Assembly (NCBI RefSeq): GCF_015354735.1
Contig: NZ_JACEFJ010000011.1
Coordinates: 116,363-180,362 of the forward strand
Length of the DNA stretch: 64,000 nt
Direction: 5' to 3'
DNA from: Pararhodonellum marinum
GTDB lineage: Bacteria; Bacteroidota; Bacteroidia; Cytophagales; Cyclobacteriaceae
Shown: positions 35,399-44,912 of the stretch, piece after piece
How the letters are laid out: each line of letters begins with the position of its first letter
Numbering within the stretch: position 1 is the stretch's first letter
Translations under genes and position numbers: made by a program
Notes under the pieces: model-generated
Told to the model about the DNA's origin: nothing
Seen by the model: only the letters and a program-made list of their open reading frames with translations
The model's database searches: none

Positions 35399-35971
35399 TT
35401 AATTGACAGTAATGGGCAATCTAAGTTTTTCCCATCGCACCACGATTCCAGGTGATTCGACGGCAACCGTCAATTGTTCCTGGTGTTCATCGACCCATTC
35501 CGGAGTGCTTTCAACACGGATTACGTCATTTTCTTCTTTGTATTGGTAGTGACCATGTTCCAGATCCCAGTCACTGTTTAATATGACTGTCCAGTTTCCT
35601 GAAGACCTCGGAATGGTAAACAAGGAATATTTACCTGCTGATACTGGCTTCCCTTCTAAGGTAACATCAGTATCAAATTCCACCCAGGTGGCTTCATTCG
35701 CACCGGTACGCCATACCTCATTGTAAGGCACCAAGTCACCCCAAACCTTTCGGTCTTTGGTGGATGGGGCACCGTATTGCATGTTTATTTTTTTCCCTGA
35801 AACTTCACCGGAGATGGTTCTCAAAGGGCTGGGCCTTTCCTCCACCTCAGGTGTCTCTTCCATCATTTCATTCATTTCGGAATTATCTTCCGTGGGTTTT
35901 TCTCCACAACTGTATAAGATCACAGAGGTGGCCATTAAAAAGGTGAAAAGCAAATAACTTGATTTTTTCAT
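35399..35971 (-). CDS. DUF2911 lipoprotein
   Basis: The 190-residue protein has a lipoprotein signal (VILYSC, Cys22), an acidic linker ('NSEMNEMMEETPEVEER') and a DUF2911 domain with its hallmark 'QYGAPSTKDRKVWGDLVPY' and 'VWRTGANEATWVEF' segments. DUF2911 proteins are secreted or periplasmic in Bacteroidota and have no established function. It is transcribed alone and ends at its own terminator. Confidence 0.88.
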   Translation of the reverse strand: MKKSSYLLFTFLMATSVILYSCGEKPTEDNSEMNEMMEETPEVEERPSPLRTISGEVSGKKINMQYGAPSTKDRKVWGDLVPYNEVWRTGANEATWVEFDTDVTLEGKPVSAGKYSLFTIPRSSGNWTVILNSDWDLEHGHYQYKEENDVIRVESTPEWVDEHQEQLTVAVESPGIVVRWEKLRLPITVN

Positions 35972-36226
35972 AGCTTGAGAATTGATTTACAAGAACGAAT
36001 TTAGCCAATTTTTTAATTTCTCAAGCTATCTTTTTCAATGCGGGGCAAAATTTGCATGTTTTTGCTGGAATAGGTTTTGGATCCTTTTCAGTGCAATGGA
36101 AAATAAAAGAATTACCTTTATCGCTTTGGTTTGCGTTTTTCAACACACCAATCCAAAAAGAATGCTTTCAAAAACGCCTAATTTTTCATTACTTACCGAT
36201 TCATTTGTCCGAAGAAAAATATAAGC

Positions 36227-37573
36227 ATGGCGCATTTCCTTTCTATTCCCAGAATTGTTGTCTGTTTTTGCCTTTTTTGTCTATCCTATATAGCCATTTT
36301 ACCTATTTTTGCACAGGATAATCCCTTTTCTGGCCCAAGTCCCTGGCCTGAAATCAGGCAAGAGCGACTCAAAAACCTATTGCCTAAAGCCATGGAAACG
36401 ACAGGGGTGGATGCTTGGGTGATTGTCTGCCGAGAAAACAACAATGATCCCATAGCCCATCATGTCGGTGGTGAAAATGCAGGTGGTACAGCTGTATTTC
36501 TTTTCTTTTTGGAAAGGGGAAAAATCAATTCTCTTGTTTTCTCTCCAATCGGAGAAGCTACTGCTTTGGCTGAACTTGACATTCATGATGAGGTAAGGCC
36601 GGTTCAAAGGGGCTTGAGTGCCATTGATATGGCAGGAGATTACATCAAAGCCAAAAATTTTCAAAAAATCGCGGTCAACAGCTCAGAAGAAAACGAAATG
36701 GCTGACGGGTTGAGCTATACTCAGCGATTGAGGCTTGAGGATGCGTTTGGGAACATGTCTGACAGATTTGTTTCTTCCAGTGAATTGCTAAATGAATGGC
36801 TTTCCATAAAGACCCCAGCAGAAGTTGCCATTCTGACCAAGGCTGCAGAACTGACAGCCCAATGGCAAATAGAGGCCTACAAGCAAGTGGTTCCCGGCCT
36901 CAGTACCGATGCGGATATCGCAAGATTTCTCAAAAACAAGATGAAGGCATTTGGCGTGAAAGACGGTTGGTCTCCAGACCAAAATCCCAATGTCAATTCA
37001 GGTCCTGACAGAGGACATTCCCATGCCACCGACAAGGTGATCATGCCCGGCGATGTCATTCAGATTGATTTTGGCATCAAGGTTTTTGACATGTGGGTTA
37101 CCGATATTCAGCGTTTTGCTTATGTGCTCAGACCGGGTGAAAAATCAGCCCCCGATTCTGTTCAGTATTATTGGGAATCTTCCAAAGGAGGAAGTCGCAT
37201 TGCTCTAGCTGCTATGAAACCTGGAGTCACCGGGTATGAAGTGGACAAAGCCCAGCGGGATTGGATGGCAAAAAGGGGTTCGGAATATGTCATGTGGAGC
37301 ACAGGTCATCCTGTAGGTTATGTGGCACATGATGTGGGACCAAATCTGGGTGGTGCCCAAATGAACAATGCGGCACTGCGACCTGCCTCACAAAAAGTCC
37401 TGAAGCCAGGGATGGTTTTTGCCTTTGACGGATTCCATACTTGGAAGCTTCCTGAAAATGGTGAAAAAACAATGTCTGTAGAGGAAATGGCCGTAATCAC
37501 AGAAGATGGGGCACGTTACCTAATCCCTCCTCAAGAAAACTTGATCTTGATCAGTTCAGATCAAAGAAAATAA
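36227..37573 (+). CDS. exported M24-family metallopeptidase (Xaa-Pro aminopeptidase-like)
   Basis: The 448-residue protein has a signal peptide (to 'ILPIFAQ', about residue 30), a creatinase-type N-terminal domain ('AHHVGGENAGGTAVFLF') and a pita-bread catalytic domain. The expected dinuclear metal ligands appear in order: Asp in 'IQIDFGIKVFDMWVTDIQRF' (two), His in 'GHPVGYVAHDVGPN' and Glu in 'MSVEEMAVITEDG'. The likely role is removal of N-terminal residues before proline from peptides in the periplasm. It is followed 77 bases later by the EEP-fold gene on the same strand. Confidence 0.87.
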   Translation: MAHFLSIPRIVVCFCLFCLSYIAILPIFAQDNPFSGPSPWPEIRQERLKNLLPKAMETTGVDAWVIVCRENNNDPIAHHVGGENAGGTAVFLFFLERGKINSLVFSPIGEATALAELDIHDEVRPVQRGLSAIDMAGDYIKAKNFQKIAVNSSEENEMADGLSYTQRLRLEDAFGNMSDRFVSSSELLNEWLSIKTPAEVAILTKAAELTAQWQIEAYKQVVPGLSTDADIARFLKNKMKAFGVKDGWSPDQNPNVNSGPDRGHSHATDKVIMPGDVIQIDFGIKVFDMWVTDIQRFAYVLRPGEKSAPDSVQYYWESSKGGSRIALAAMKPGVTGYEVDKAQRDWMAKRGSEYVMWSTGHPVGYVAHDVGPNLGGAQMNNAALRPASQKVLKPGMVFAFDGFHTWKLPENGEKTMSVEEMAVITEDGARYLIPPQENLILISSDQRK

Positions 37574-37650
37574 ATCCAAAAAAGATAAACCCATCTCCCA
37601 ATTCATGCCGTTACAGTCACAAGTATATGCTTTAAAATTATCGCTGTAGG

Positions 37651-38724
37651 ATGCGTTTTCTCACTATTTCTCTATTTCTGATTTCCGTAATTTTATTTTT
37701 CAGTGTAAATATTTCGCCTGAAGTACTCCCCTATGCAGGCCTGATGCCTCTTTTGATCCCTTTGGTCATTGGCTTGAACCTTTTGTTTCTCGTGGTATTG
37801 ATTATGGCCAAAAGAAAACTACTCATCGTACCGCTGATCGCCTTGATCTTGGGATGGAAATTTGTGGTAGTGACCTTCCAATGGAACAGCCCACTTGATG
37901 CTGACAAAAAACTGGAGGTACTCAGTTATAATGTGCATCTTTTTAATTATGCGGCCAAAGGCACCGAAGTCAATACCCACCGGGAAAATGTATTCCGATG
38001 GATCAGGGAACACCCTGCTGAAGTCAAATGTCTTCAGGAAATGTACCAGGACTACACCACCCCCACACACAATGCGATCAAACGCCTCAGCGAGGAAGGA
38101 AAGATCAATTATTCCTACCACGTCATCAGTGGGGATGAGAAAAGAAAATCTGTCGGCATAGGTATATTCAGTAAATTTCCCATCATCAATGAAGGGAAGA
38201 TATTCGACAACAAAGTAAACAATGGGGTGATCTTTGTTGACATTAAGGTGGATAAAGACACCCTCAGGATTTACAACGGACACCTGGAATCCATGAGCAT
38301 TGATGCCGCCGGGCTTGCCAACGTAGAGGGCATACGGGAGAACTACCGAGAAACGCTCAAAAGGCTGAAAAAGGGAATCAATTCAAGAGCTGCCCAAGTT
38401 AACATCCTGAATGAACACATCCAAAACAGCCCGCATCCGGTTATTATCATGGGAGACTTTAACGATGTGCCTTTTAGCTACACCTATTTTACTTTTCGAA
38501 AAATCCTGGACAATGCCTTCGAAAAAGGGGGAAAGGGATTTGGTTTTACCTTCAACAGAGTACTGGTTTTTTTGAGAATTGACCATATTTTTAATGACAT
38601 GGATCTGGAGGTCATACAATTTAAAACCCACAAAGAAGTGGATTACTCCGACCATTTTCCCATCTCAGCCAGTTACACATGGTCATCACCCTTTAAGTCT
38701 TCTTCAATAGATGATATCGATTGA
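37651..38724 (+). CDS. membrane-anchored endonuclease/exonuclease/phosphatase-fold protein
   Basis: The 357-residue protein has two or three N-terminal membrane helices (residues 1-75). An EEP catalytic domain follows with the expected motifs 'LSYNVHLFNY', 'CLQEMYQDY', 'YNGHLESMS', 'IIMGDFNDVP', 'RIDHIFND' and 'YSDHFPI', covering metal-binding Asp/Glu and catalytic His. Such membrane EEP proteins are common in Bacteroidota and the substrate is unknown (nucleic acid, lipid or phosphate ester). Its last 32 bases overlap the 3' end of the convergent RND gene. Confidence 0.85.
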   Translation: MRFLTISLFLISVILFFSVNISPEVLPYAGLMPLLIPLVIGLNLLFLVVLIMAKRKLLIVPLIALILGWKFVVVTFQWNSPLDADKKLEVLSYNVHLFNYAAKGTEVNTHRENVFRWIREHPAEVKCLQEMYQDYTTPTHNAIKRLSEEGKINYSYHVISGDEKRKSVGIGIFSKFPIINEGKIFDNKVNNGVIFVDIKVDKDTLRIYNGHLESMSIDAAGLANVEGIRENYRETLKRLKKGINSRAAQVNILNEHIQNSPHPVIIMGDFNDVPFSYTYFTFRKILDNAFEKGGKGFGFTFNRVLVFLRIDHIFNDMDLEVIQFKTHKEVDYSDHFPISASYTWSSPFKSSSIDDID

Positions 38725-40978
38725 ATTTCTTTTTCCAAATTTTGTTTAAGGGCAACAACAACACCGGCAACAAAATAAGGTCAGCCAACAAAGCAAAAAT
38801 CAAAGACATGCTGATCAGCAGACCGCTGTAATAAGTCACGCCAAACTGACTGAATGTAAGGATAAAGAAACCGGAAGAAAGGATGATTGTGGTCAGGATA
38901 ATGGCTTTCCCGGTGGTCAGATAGGTTCTTTTGATGGCATAAATCAATGACTTTCCACCCACCAATTCAGATTGTAACTTGGTCATAAAATGGATGCTGT
39001 CATCCACCGCAATGCCAAAGGCCACAGTAAAGATGATGGCCGTAGAGAGCTTGAGGTCTATGTCCATCAGCCACATCAAGCCGCCCATCCACAGCAAAGG
39101 GATGATGTTGGGCAGCAAAACCACCAAAGCGATTCTCCATGACCGAAACAAAAAACCCGCTATCAAACCAACCAACACAAAGGCCACGGATAGTCCTCTC
39201 GCCATTTGCCAACTGATGCTGCTGTGGCTTTTGTCAATTAACAAAGAGGTGCCTGTCATTCGAACCTGTAGATAGGAATTGTCTATTTCTGTTTCCACAA
39301 AATGCCTGAATTTAGCCTTTAGCTGTTCTCCTTTATAACTTCCTACATCAGCCATCCTGGTAGATAACCTCCCTTTTTTTTGGTCCTCAGACAGTATTTT
39401 TACATCCATCTTACGGATACCTTGATCCAAATAGCGCTGCATTCTCTCAAATTGTCCCCTACTTGGGAGAACATACGCTTTGCTGTTGCCACCATTTTGC
39501 GCTTTATTAAGGCCTTTTACCAGCGCAAGTGGGGAGAAAATGGCCCCCGTCTCAAAATTGGTTTCCAAAAAAGATTCCAGTGCATCCATCTGCACCAAAA
39601 CAGGGTATTCCAATAAATCCTCAGCCCCTTTTCCTACCTCAATGGAAAACTCCAAAGGTTTGGAACCACCCAAATATTCATCAAAAAACTCAAAATCCTG
39701 AACCAAAGGATGGTCTTGGGGTAAGTTGTCCAAAAGGTAACCATCGACCTTCAATTGGCTTACCGCCAAGAAGGCGAGAAAGGTAAGAAGGGCAAAACCT
39801 ACCAAAACCTTCTTTTGATGCGCTAGGATCAGCAGCAGGAGTTTTCTCAAATTGACCAACCAAAAAGAACGCAGCACGGGGTCTTTAGCCCCTGCCAATG
39901 GGGAAAAAAGATACAAAAATCCCGGTGTCAACAACATGATGGCGAGAAACATGATCATTACCCCTATCCCGGTATACAATCCAAATTCCTTTAAACTGAC
40001 CACATTGGTGAAATAAAGAGAAACAAATCCCAATGAAGTCGTTAGGCAGGTTAAAAAAACTGCCAATGAGAGTTCGGAGAATGTTTTTTCAATGGCTTGG
40101 CTTTTGCTTAGACCTTCTCTTAATTTGGCCATATAAAGCGTCAAAAAATGGACAAGACCACTCAAACCTATGATCAGCAGGATGGTGGGTTGCATGACCA
40201 TCATCACATCCAATGCCTTTCCCGACAGCAGCATGATGGAAAAGGTCCATCCCACCCCGAAAGCCAAAACAAAAAAGGGCAAAACCACCCCCCACCAAGT
40301 TCTGAATATCCACCAGAGTAAAATCACGATTAGGACGGCAGAAATGCTCAGAAAGAAAATAAATTCCGATTGCAACAGCTGCACAAACTCACCTTGAGCT
40401 TTGATTTTTCCTGCTGTAACCGCCTCCTCAAAACCAAATTCCCTGATCAAATGATCAATTTCCCGGTAAAGGGTGTCCCCATCTTCTTTGAGGATATTTT
40501 GCTCATTTTTGACAATGATGTTCAAAAATCTGCCATCTTCTCTGATCAAATTTCCCGTGTATTGCCTATCGGCCAAGATTCTTTGTTTTTGCCCCTTTAA
40601 ATTACTCGGGTCCTCCCAGTTCAAAAGGCTCCTTTCCGAAATGCCAAAAGCACCTATGATGGGCTCCGTCAAAAAAAGTAAGGAAACTACTTGGTCCACC
40701 TTTCTGAGCTGAGCTATACCATTTTGTAAAGCTGCTGCTTTTTCCAGAAATTCCTGTTCAAATACATCTGGCTCATTTCCCAGGGCGATCAATAAATAGT
40801 CATTGTCATTTTCGAATTGCTTCCTAAAAGTCTGGTAATAGGTCAATTCCGGATCATCCACTGGGAAAAAATTTTCAAAATCATAATTGAAGCGTGGGAC
40901 AGGTCCTAAAAAGACAAAAACTGCACTGACCAATGCGGCCATTGCCAAACCCAAAAAAGCACTTTTCTGACTAAACAT
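38693..40978 (-). CDS. RND/MMPL-family exporter
   Basis: The 761-residue inner-membrane protein is predicted to have twelve helices in two halves, each with a large periplasmic loop. It has the HAE3/MMPL-type pattern: 'RFNYDFENFFPVDDPELTYY', then a sterol-sensing-like helix block ('ILLIIGLSGLVHFLTLYMAK') that recurs in the second half ('TVAFGIAVDDSIHFMTKL'). Members of this family export lipids, hopanoids or other hydrophobic compounds without a fixed operon partner. The 3' end overlaps the convergent EEP gene by 32 bases. Confidence 0.87.
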   Translation of the reverse strand: MFSQKSAFLGLAMAALVSAVFVFLGPVPRFNYDFENFFPVDDPELTYYQTFRKQFENDNDYLLIALGNEPDVFEQEFLEKAAALQNGIAQLRKVDQVVSLLFLTEPIIGAFGISERSLLNWEDPSNLKGQKQRILADRQYTGNLIREDGRFLNIIVKNEQNILKEDGDTLYREIDHLIREFGFEEAVTAGKIKAQGEFVQLLQSEFIFFLSISAVLIVILLWWIFRTWWGVVLPFFVLAFGVGWTFSIMLLSGKALDVMMVMQPTILLIIGLSGLVHFLTLYMAKLREGLSKSQAIEKTFSELSLAVFLTCLTTSLGFVSLYFTNVVSLKEFGLYTGIGVMIMFLAIMLLTPGFLYLFSPLAGAKDPVLRSFWLVNLRKLLLLILAHQKKVLVGFALLTFLAFLAVSQLKVDGYLLDNLPQDHPLVQDFEFFDEYLGGSKPLEFSIEVGKGAEDLLEYPVLVQMDALESFLETNFETGAIFSPLALVKGLNKAQNGGNSKAYVLPSRGQFERMQRYLDQGIRKMDVKILSEDQKKGRLSTRMADVGSYKGEQLKAKFRHFVETEIDNSYLQVRMTGTSLLIDKSHSSISWQMARGLSVAFVLVGLIAGFLFRSWRIALVVLLPNIIPLLWMGGLMWLMDIDLKLSTAIIFTVAFGIAVDDSIHFMTKLQSELVGGKSLIYAIKRTYLTTGKAIILTTIILSSGFFILTFSQFGVTYYSGLLISMSLIFALLADLILLPVLLLPLNKIWKKKFNRYHLLKKT

Positions 40979-41155
40979 GAAGTATTTGTTCTACCAAATA
41001 TACTGGCTTTGGAACAAAAAGTTTGAAAAGAATTGATTTCAATTCCTCAGACTTATCAGTTGGATTTCTTTGGGGTTTCTGCCACTTTACTTTTGACTAA
41101 CGGTTTGGTATGGAAACCAAATTTCATTTATTTTGGAGAAATTTTAAATTTACCT

Positions 41156-43003
41156 ATGAGAATAATTTATCTATGCCTGCTTTTGGCTGCTGGAAGTCTT
41201 CATTCTATTATCCTACACGCACAGAACCACCGTTGGCAACAGGCTGTCAAGTATGACATGGAGCTGGAGATGGATGTCAAGAAAAACCAGTATAAAGGCA
41301 CCCAAACCCTGGTTTATACCAACAATTCCCCTGACACCCTATTCAGGGCTTTTTATCACCTTTACTTTAACGCCTTTCAGCCCAACAGCATGATGGATGT
41401 AAGGTCCAGAACCATAGCGGACCCTGACAGGAGAGTGGCTGATCGCATTCAAAACCTAAAACCTGATGAGATTGGCTATCTAAAGGTCAGTAACCTGACC
41501 ATGGACGGGAAAGCCCAGCCGATTTCCCATGTGGGCACCATTTTGGAAATAGATCTCAATGAGCCTATCCTTCCACAGGCAACGGTTACTTTTCAACTGG
41601 ATTTTGAAGGTCAGGTGCCTTTGCAGGTCAGAAGATCCGGCAGAGACAGTGAAGAGGGTGTTCGGTATTCCATGTCCCAATGGTATCCCAAGATGGCCAA
41701 TTACGATGAACAAGGTTGGCATGCCAACCCCTATATTGGAAGGGAATTTTATGGAATTTGGGGTGATTTTGATGTAAAGATCACCATAGACAAAAGCTAT
41801 ATCCTGGGAGGAACCGGCTATCTTCAAAATGCCAATCAGATCGGTTTTGGCTATGAGGATGAGGGGGTCCAAGTCAAAGAACCTAGAGGGAAAACAAGAA
41901 CCTGGCACTTTCATGCACCGAAGGTCCATGATTTCATGTGGGCTGCGGATCCCAATTATACCCATGACAGGATTGAAATGGACAATGGCATCACTGTTCA
42001 CCATCTATACATTAAAAATTCCCAGACTGAAGAAAACTGGGAAAAACTCAAAACCTACACACCGGCTGCCATCAATTACATGAGCGAGAGGTTTGGCCAA
42101 TACCCTTACAAACAGTTTTCTGTCATCCAAGGTGGTGATGGAGGCATGGAATACCCCATGTCTACCCTGATCACTGGAAACAGAAAATTGAATAGTTTAG
42201 TAGGTGTTATGGTCCATGAACTGGCCCATAGCTGGTTTCATGGCGTATTGGCAACAAATGAATCGCTTTATCCATGGATGGATGAGGGCTTTACCAGCTT
42301 TGCTACCAATGAAACCATGGCCGCCATATTCAGTGAAAAACCAAGTGGTTTTCCTCAATTGGGCTCCTATGTAGGGTATTTGAGATTGGTGGATTCCGGG
42401 AAGGAAGAACCTTTGAGCACTCATGCCGACCATTACGACACCAATATGGCCTATGGCGCAGCCTCATACTCTAAAGGAGCAGTATTCTTGGCTCAATTGG
42501 GTTATGTGATCGGAGAAGAAAATCGGGATAAAGCCATGCTTAGGTATTGGGATGAGTGGCAGTTTCGACACCCCAATGCCAACGACATCATCAGAGTCAT
42601 GGAGAAAACAAGTGGAATGGAATTGGACTGGTACAAGGAATATTGGGTATATACCACCAAAACGATCGATTATGGGATCCAATCAGTCGAACCAAACAAC
42701 GGTAATGGAGGAGTCAAAATCACTTTGGAAAGGATCGGGCTGATGCCGATGCCTATCGATCTAGTGATTACCTACCAAGATGGAAGTCAGGAATTGGTCT
42801 ATCTGCCTTTGGTAATCCAAAGAGGCTCCAAGCCAGAAGAAGCGGGAATGCCAAAAAGGATCAAAACCCAAAAATGGCCATGGACCAATCCTACCACCGA
42901 AGTGACCCTGGACAAACCTCTTTCGGAAATCAGAAGGGTAGAAATAGATCCTACAGGTCGCATGGCAGATATTGATAGGGGAAACAATGTGAAAGAATTT
43001 TAA
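41156..43003 (+). CDS. exported M1-family metallopeptidase (aminopeptidase)
   Basis: The protein is 615 residues from the ATG at 41156, which gives the signal peptide MRIIYLCLLLAAGSLHSIIL; 41 more codons are open upstream but lack a signal. It has the N-terminal beta-saddle of M1 enzymes ('YDMELEMDVKKNQYKGTQTL'), the variant exopeptidase motif GGMEYP and the zinc site HELAH (354-358) with Glu377 in 'WMDEGFTSF'. It probably releases N-terminal residues from peptides in the periplasm. It is a single gene ended by a bidirectional terminator. Confidence 0.9.
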   Translation: MRIIYLCLLLAAGSLHSIILHAQNHRWQQAVKYDMELEMDVKKNQYKGTQTLVYTNNSPDTLFRAFYHLYFNAFQPNSMMDVRSRTIADPDRRVADRIQNLKPDEIGYLKVSNLTMDGKAQPISHVGTILEIDLNEPILPQATVTFQLDFEGQVPLQVRRSGRDSEEGVRYSMSQWYPKMANYDEQGWHANPYIGREFYGIWGDFDVKITIDKSYILGGTGYLQNANQIGFGYEDEGVQVKEPRGKTRTWHFHAPKVHDFMWAADPNYTHDRIEMDNGITVHHLYIKNSQTEENWEKLKTYTPAAINYMSERFGQYPYKQFSVIQGGDGGMEYPMSTLITGNRKLNSLVGVMVHELAHSWFHGVLATNESLYPWMDEGFTSFATNETMAAIFSEKPSGFPQLGSYVGYLRLVDSGKEEPLSTHADHYDTNMAYGAASYSKGAVFLAQLGYVIGEENRDKAMLRYWDEWQFRHPNANDIIRVMEKTSGMELDWYKEYWVYTTKTIDYGIQSVEPNNGNGGVKITLERIGLMPMPIDLVITYQDGSQELVYLPLVIQRGSKPEEAGMPKRIKTQKWPWTNPTTEVTLDKPLSEIRRVEIDPTGRMADIDRGNNVKEF

Positions 43004-43019
43004 CTGGTCAGTGCCAAAT

Positions 43020-43083
43020 TTGACCTTCCTTTTGAACTGCTTGGATTTGATTTAATCCAAATCTTCAAAAGGAAGGTTTTTTG
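43020..43083. terminator. long bidirectional terminator
   Basis: The arms accttccttttgaa and ttcaaaaggaaggt pair over 14 bases, and an inner ttggattt/aatccaaa pairing extends the hairpin. T and A runs flank it. It separates the convergent M1 peptidase and PBP4 genes. Confidence 0.8.
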
Positions 43084-43091
43084 TTAATTGA

Positions 43092-44396
43092 CTAAAATTT
43101 TTGGTGAATCTGGTACAACACCGTCTGCATTTCTTTTTTCAACTCATCAGAAGGGACTGTGAAATTGTTGAGCATAAAACTAAAATAAAATACTTTTCCT
43201 TTTTTGGTCAACAAATACCCACTCAAACAATTGCTCATGCTTAAGGTCCCGGTTTTGGCGTAGATGTAAGGTACACCTCCATCACCTGGGTACCAGTTTC
43301 TGATGGTACCTGAAGCCCCTCCGGCTGGAAAATAAGCCTTGATTTTTTCAAAAGGGACTTCTTGATGGATCTTTTTCAACAAAGCGATCACACTCCGGGG
43401 TGTAAACATGTTTCTAGCAGAAAGTCCGGATCCATCCATCCAGATGGGTTCATCCGGCAAGTCATTCAATAGGTTGGTTTTCGCATATCGGATGACAGCT
43501 TCGGTGCTCAAAGAATCGAACATCTGATCAGAAACCTGAAGCAACAGTTGTTCGGCCAAAAAGTTGTCACTGGATTTCATCATCCGAGCATACAGCGTAT
43601 CCAAAGGGACAGAGGGCAATTTGTCATGAGGTCGGTCTTTGAACTTCTGGTAGTCTACCACTTCCACATCCCGATAAAGGTGGTCTGAAAGCAATTCAAT
43701 TAACAAATTATCCGAAGTGACAAAAGGCTTATCGGTTTCAAAGCTCAAACTGTCCACCTCCGGGTTATATGCATAAGTAAATATATTTTCATTTTGGTTT
43801 CTCACTAGTTCATACCGCCCTTTTTCCAATGGATCAATTTCAAAAACGGCATCTGAAAAATACTCAGGATGAATATCCAATGTTTTGGATTCGGCCTTTT
43901 TACTTACCCGTACCACGTTGCCATAAATGGGAAAAGCGGATCTTTGGGTAGCAAAATAGTAGTTGTACCAATCCCAAGACCATCCGGGACCAAAGGGTTT
44001 GACCTGTTGGGAATTGCTTGCGTAATAAAGGTCTTTTTGGACTCCTTTTAAAAACCCGGGAATAAAACTCTGTTCAAAATCCGGATGGAGAAAAGAAGGG
44101 TCACCGGTTCCCCAAAAAACAAGAGAATCCCCGGAAATCAGATAATTTAGGCCATTGGCCAAGCTATCTCCCAATATTTTATAACTGGTATAAAAAGTGA
44201 AAAGCTTGGTATTGGAAGCAGGAATAAAATAGCGGTCTTCATTTAGGCTGGCCAAGACTTTTTGCTCAGAAGGATCATAAAGCATAAAGCCCACATGTCC
44301 TTTGTTAAAAACTTCAGAATCATGAACAGAACGTTCAATTTTTTTCAGGGTACATGAAAATGACAAAAGTAAAACAACTATCCAAATTTTTTTCAT
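43092..44396 (-). CDS. dacB: D-alanyl-D-alanine carboxypeptidase/endopeptidase (PBP4, S13)
   Basis: The 434-residue protein has a lipoprotein-like signal (LLSFSC). The three penicillin-binding motifs are present: SxxK as S61NTK64 in 'IPASNTKLF', SxN as 'SSDNFLAE', and KTG as 'YAKTGTLSMS'. The S13 insertion domain lies between the first two motifs. It trims or cleaves peptidoglycan cross-links in the periplasm. It is a single gene downstream of the SusCD operon terminator. Confidence 0.9.
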   Translation of the reverse strand: MKKIWIVVLLLSFSCTLKKIERSVHDSEVFNKGHVGFMLYDPSEQKVLASLNEDRYFIPASNTKLFTFYTSYKILGDSLANGLNYLISGDSLVFWGTGDPSFLHPDFEQSFIPGFLKGVQKDLYYASNSQQVKPFGPGWSWDWYNYYFATQRSAFPIYGNVVRVSKKAESKTLDIHPEYFSDAVFEIDPLEKGRYELVRNQNENIFTYAYNPEVDSLSFETDKPFVTSDNLLIELLSDHLYRDVEVVDYQKFKDRPHDKLPSVPLDTLYARMMKSSDNFLAEQLLLQVSDQMFDSLSTEAVIRYAKTNLLNDLPDEPIWMDGSGLSARNMFTPRSVIALLKKIHQEVPFEKIKAYFPAGGASGTIRNWYPGDGGVPYIYAKTGTLSMSNCLSGYLLTKKGKVFYFSFMLNNFTVPSDELKKEMQTVLYQIHQKF

Positions 44397-44411
44397 AGCA
44401 CGAAAATCAAT

Positions 44412-44449
44412 AAAAATCCTCTGTTCACAAATGCAAACAGAGGATTTTA
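44412..44449 (-). terminator. terminator of the SusC/SusD operon
   Basis: A perfect 13-base stem aaaatcctctgtt / aacagaggatttt (44413-44425 with 44436-44448) has a 10-base loop and, on the minus strand, a T-rich tail. It starts about 20 bases after the last gene of the operon. Confidence 0.8.
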
Positions 44450-44468
44450 AGCGTAATTAATTACTTGA

Positions 44469-44885
44469 TCAAGGATTCACAGTAACGGTGATGTTTCTGG
44501 TAGTGCTGAAATTGCTTTCAGTAACCAATTCAAACTGCATCGTCAAAGTCGTACCCTCACTTCCTTCAGGAATTTCGTACTGGAATGTTTCCACATAGGA
44601 ATCTTCCGTATTCCAGGAGGTGAAAGACCTGGTGGTAACATTTGAAGCAGTTCCACCCACCAAGCGGTTCATTCTTAATTCAGTGGCTGGCTCATGTTCA
44701 GAGTAAACAGTTGCAGTAAAAGTCACCGTCTGTCCCACTGAAGCAGTTGTATTAGAAACTGTCAGCGCCGATATGGTGCCTACCGCACCAACAACATCAT
44801 ATTCCGGTTCATCATCCTCTAAGATACAAGAGGTTGCAAAGACCATCATCAGGAGCATGACTGCTATATTTTTTATATTTTTCAT
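44469..44885 (-). CDS. small lipoprotein of the SusCD operon
   Basis: The 138-residue protein (ATG at 44885; another in frame at 44894) has a lipobox (MVFATSC). The single beta-rich region resembles an immunoglobulin-like or PKD-like fold: 'ISALTVSNTTASVGQTVTF', 'TLTMQFELVTESNFS' and 'RNITVTVNP'. It follows the SusD gene by 27 bases and ends at the operon terminator. Third genes of SusCD operons often encode extra surface binding lipoproteins. I do not recognise a named family. Confidence 0.65.
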   Translation of the reverse strand: MKNIKNIAVMLLMMVFATSCILEDDEPEYDVVGAVGTISALTVSNTTASVGQTVTFTATVYSEHEPATELRMNRLVGGTASNVTTRSFTSWNTEDSYVETFQYEIPEGSEGTTLTMQFELVTESNFSTTRNITVTVNP

Positions 44886-44912
44886 CGTTAACATCGTTTT
44901 GAGTTGAAGAAA

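Noticed and set aside
36227..37573. Creatinase function for the M24 protein
   Set aside because: The signal peptide and full set of metal ligands fit an exported aminopeptidase better; substrate left open.
41033..41155. Upstream extension of the M1 peptidase
   Set aside because: The extra 41 codons would bury the signal peptide internally; the ATG at 41156 restores it.
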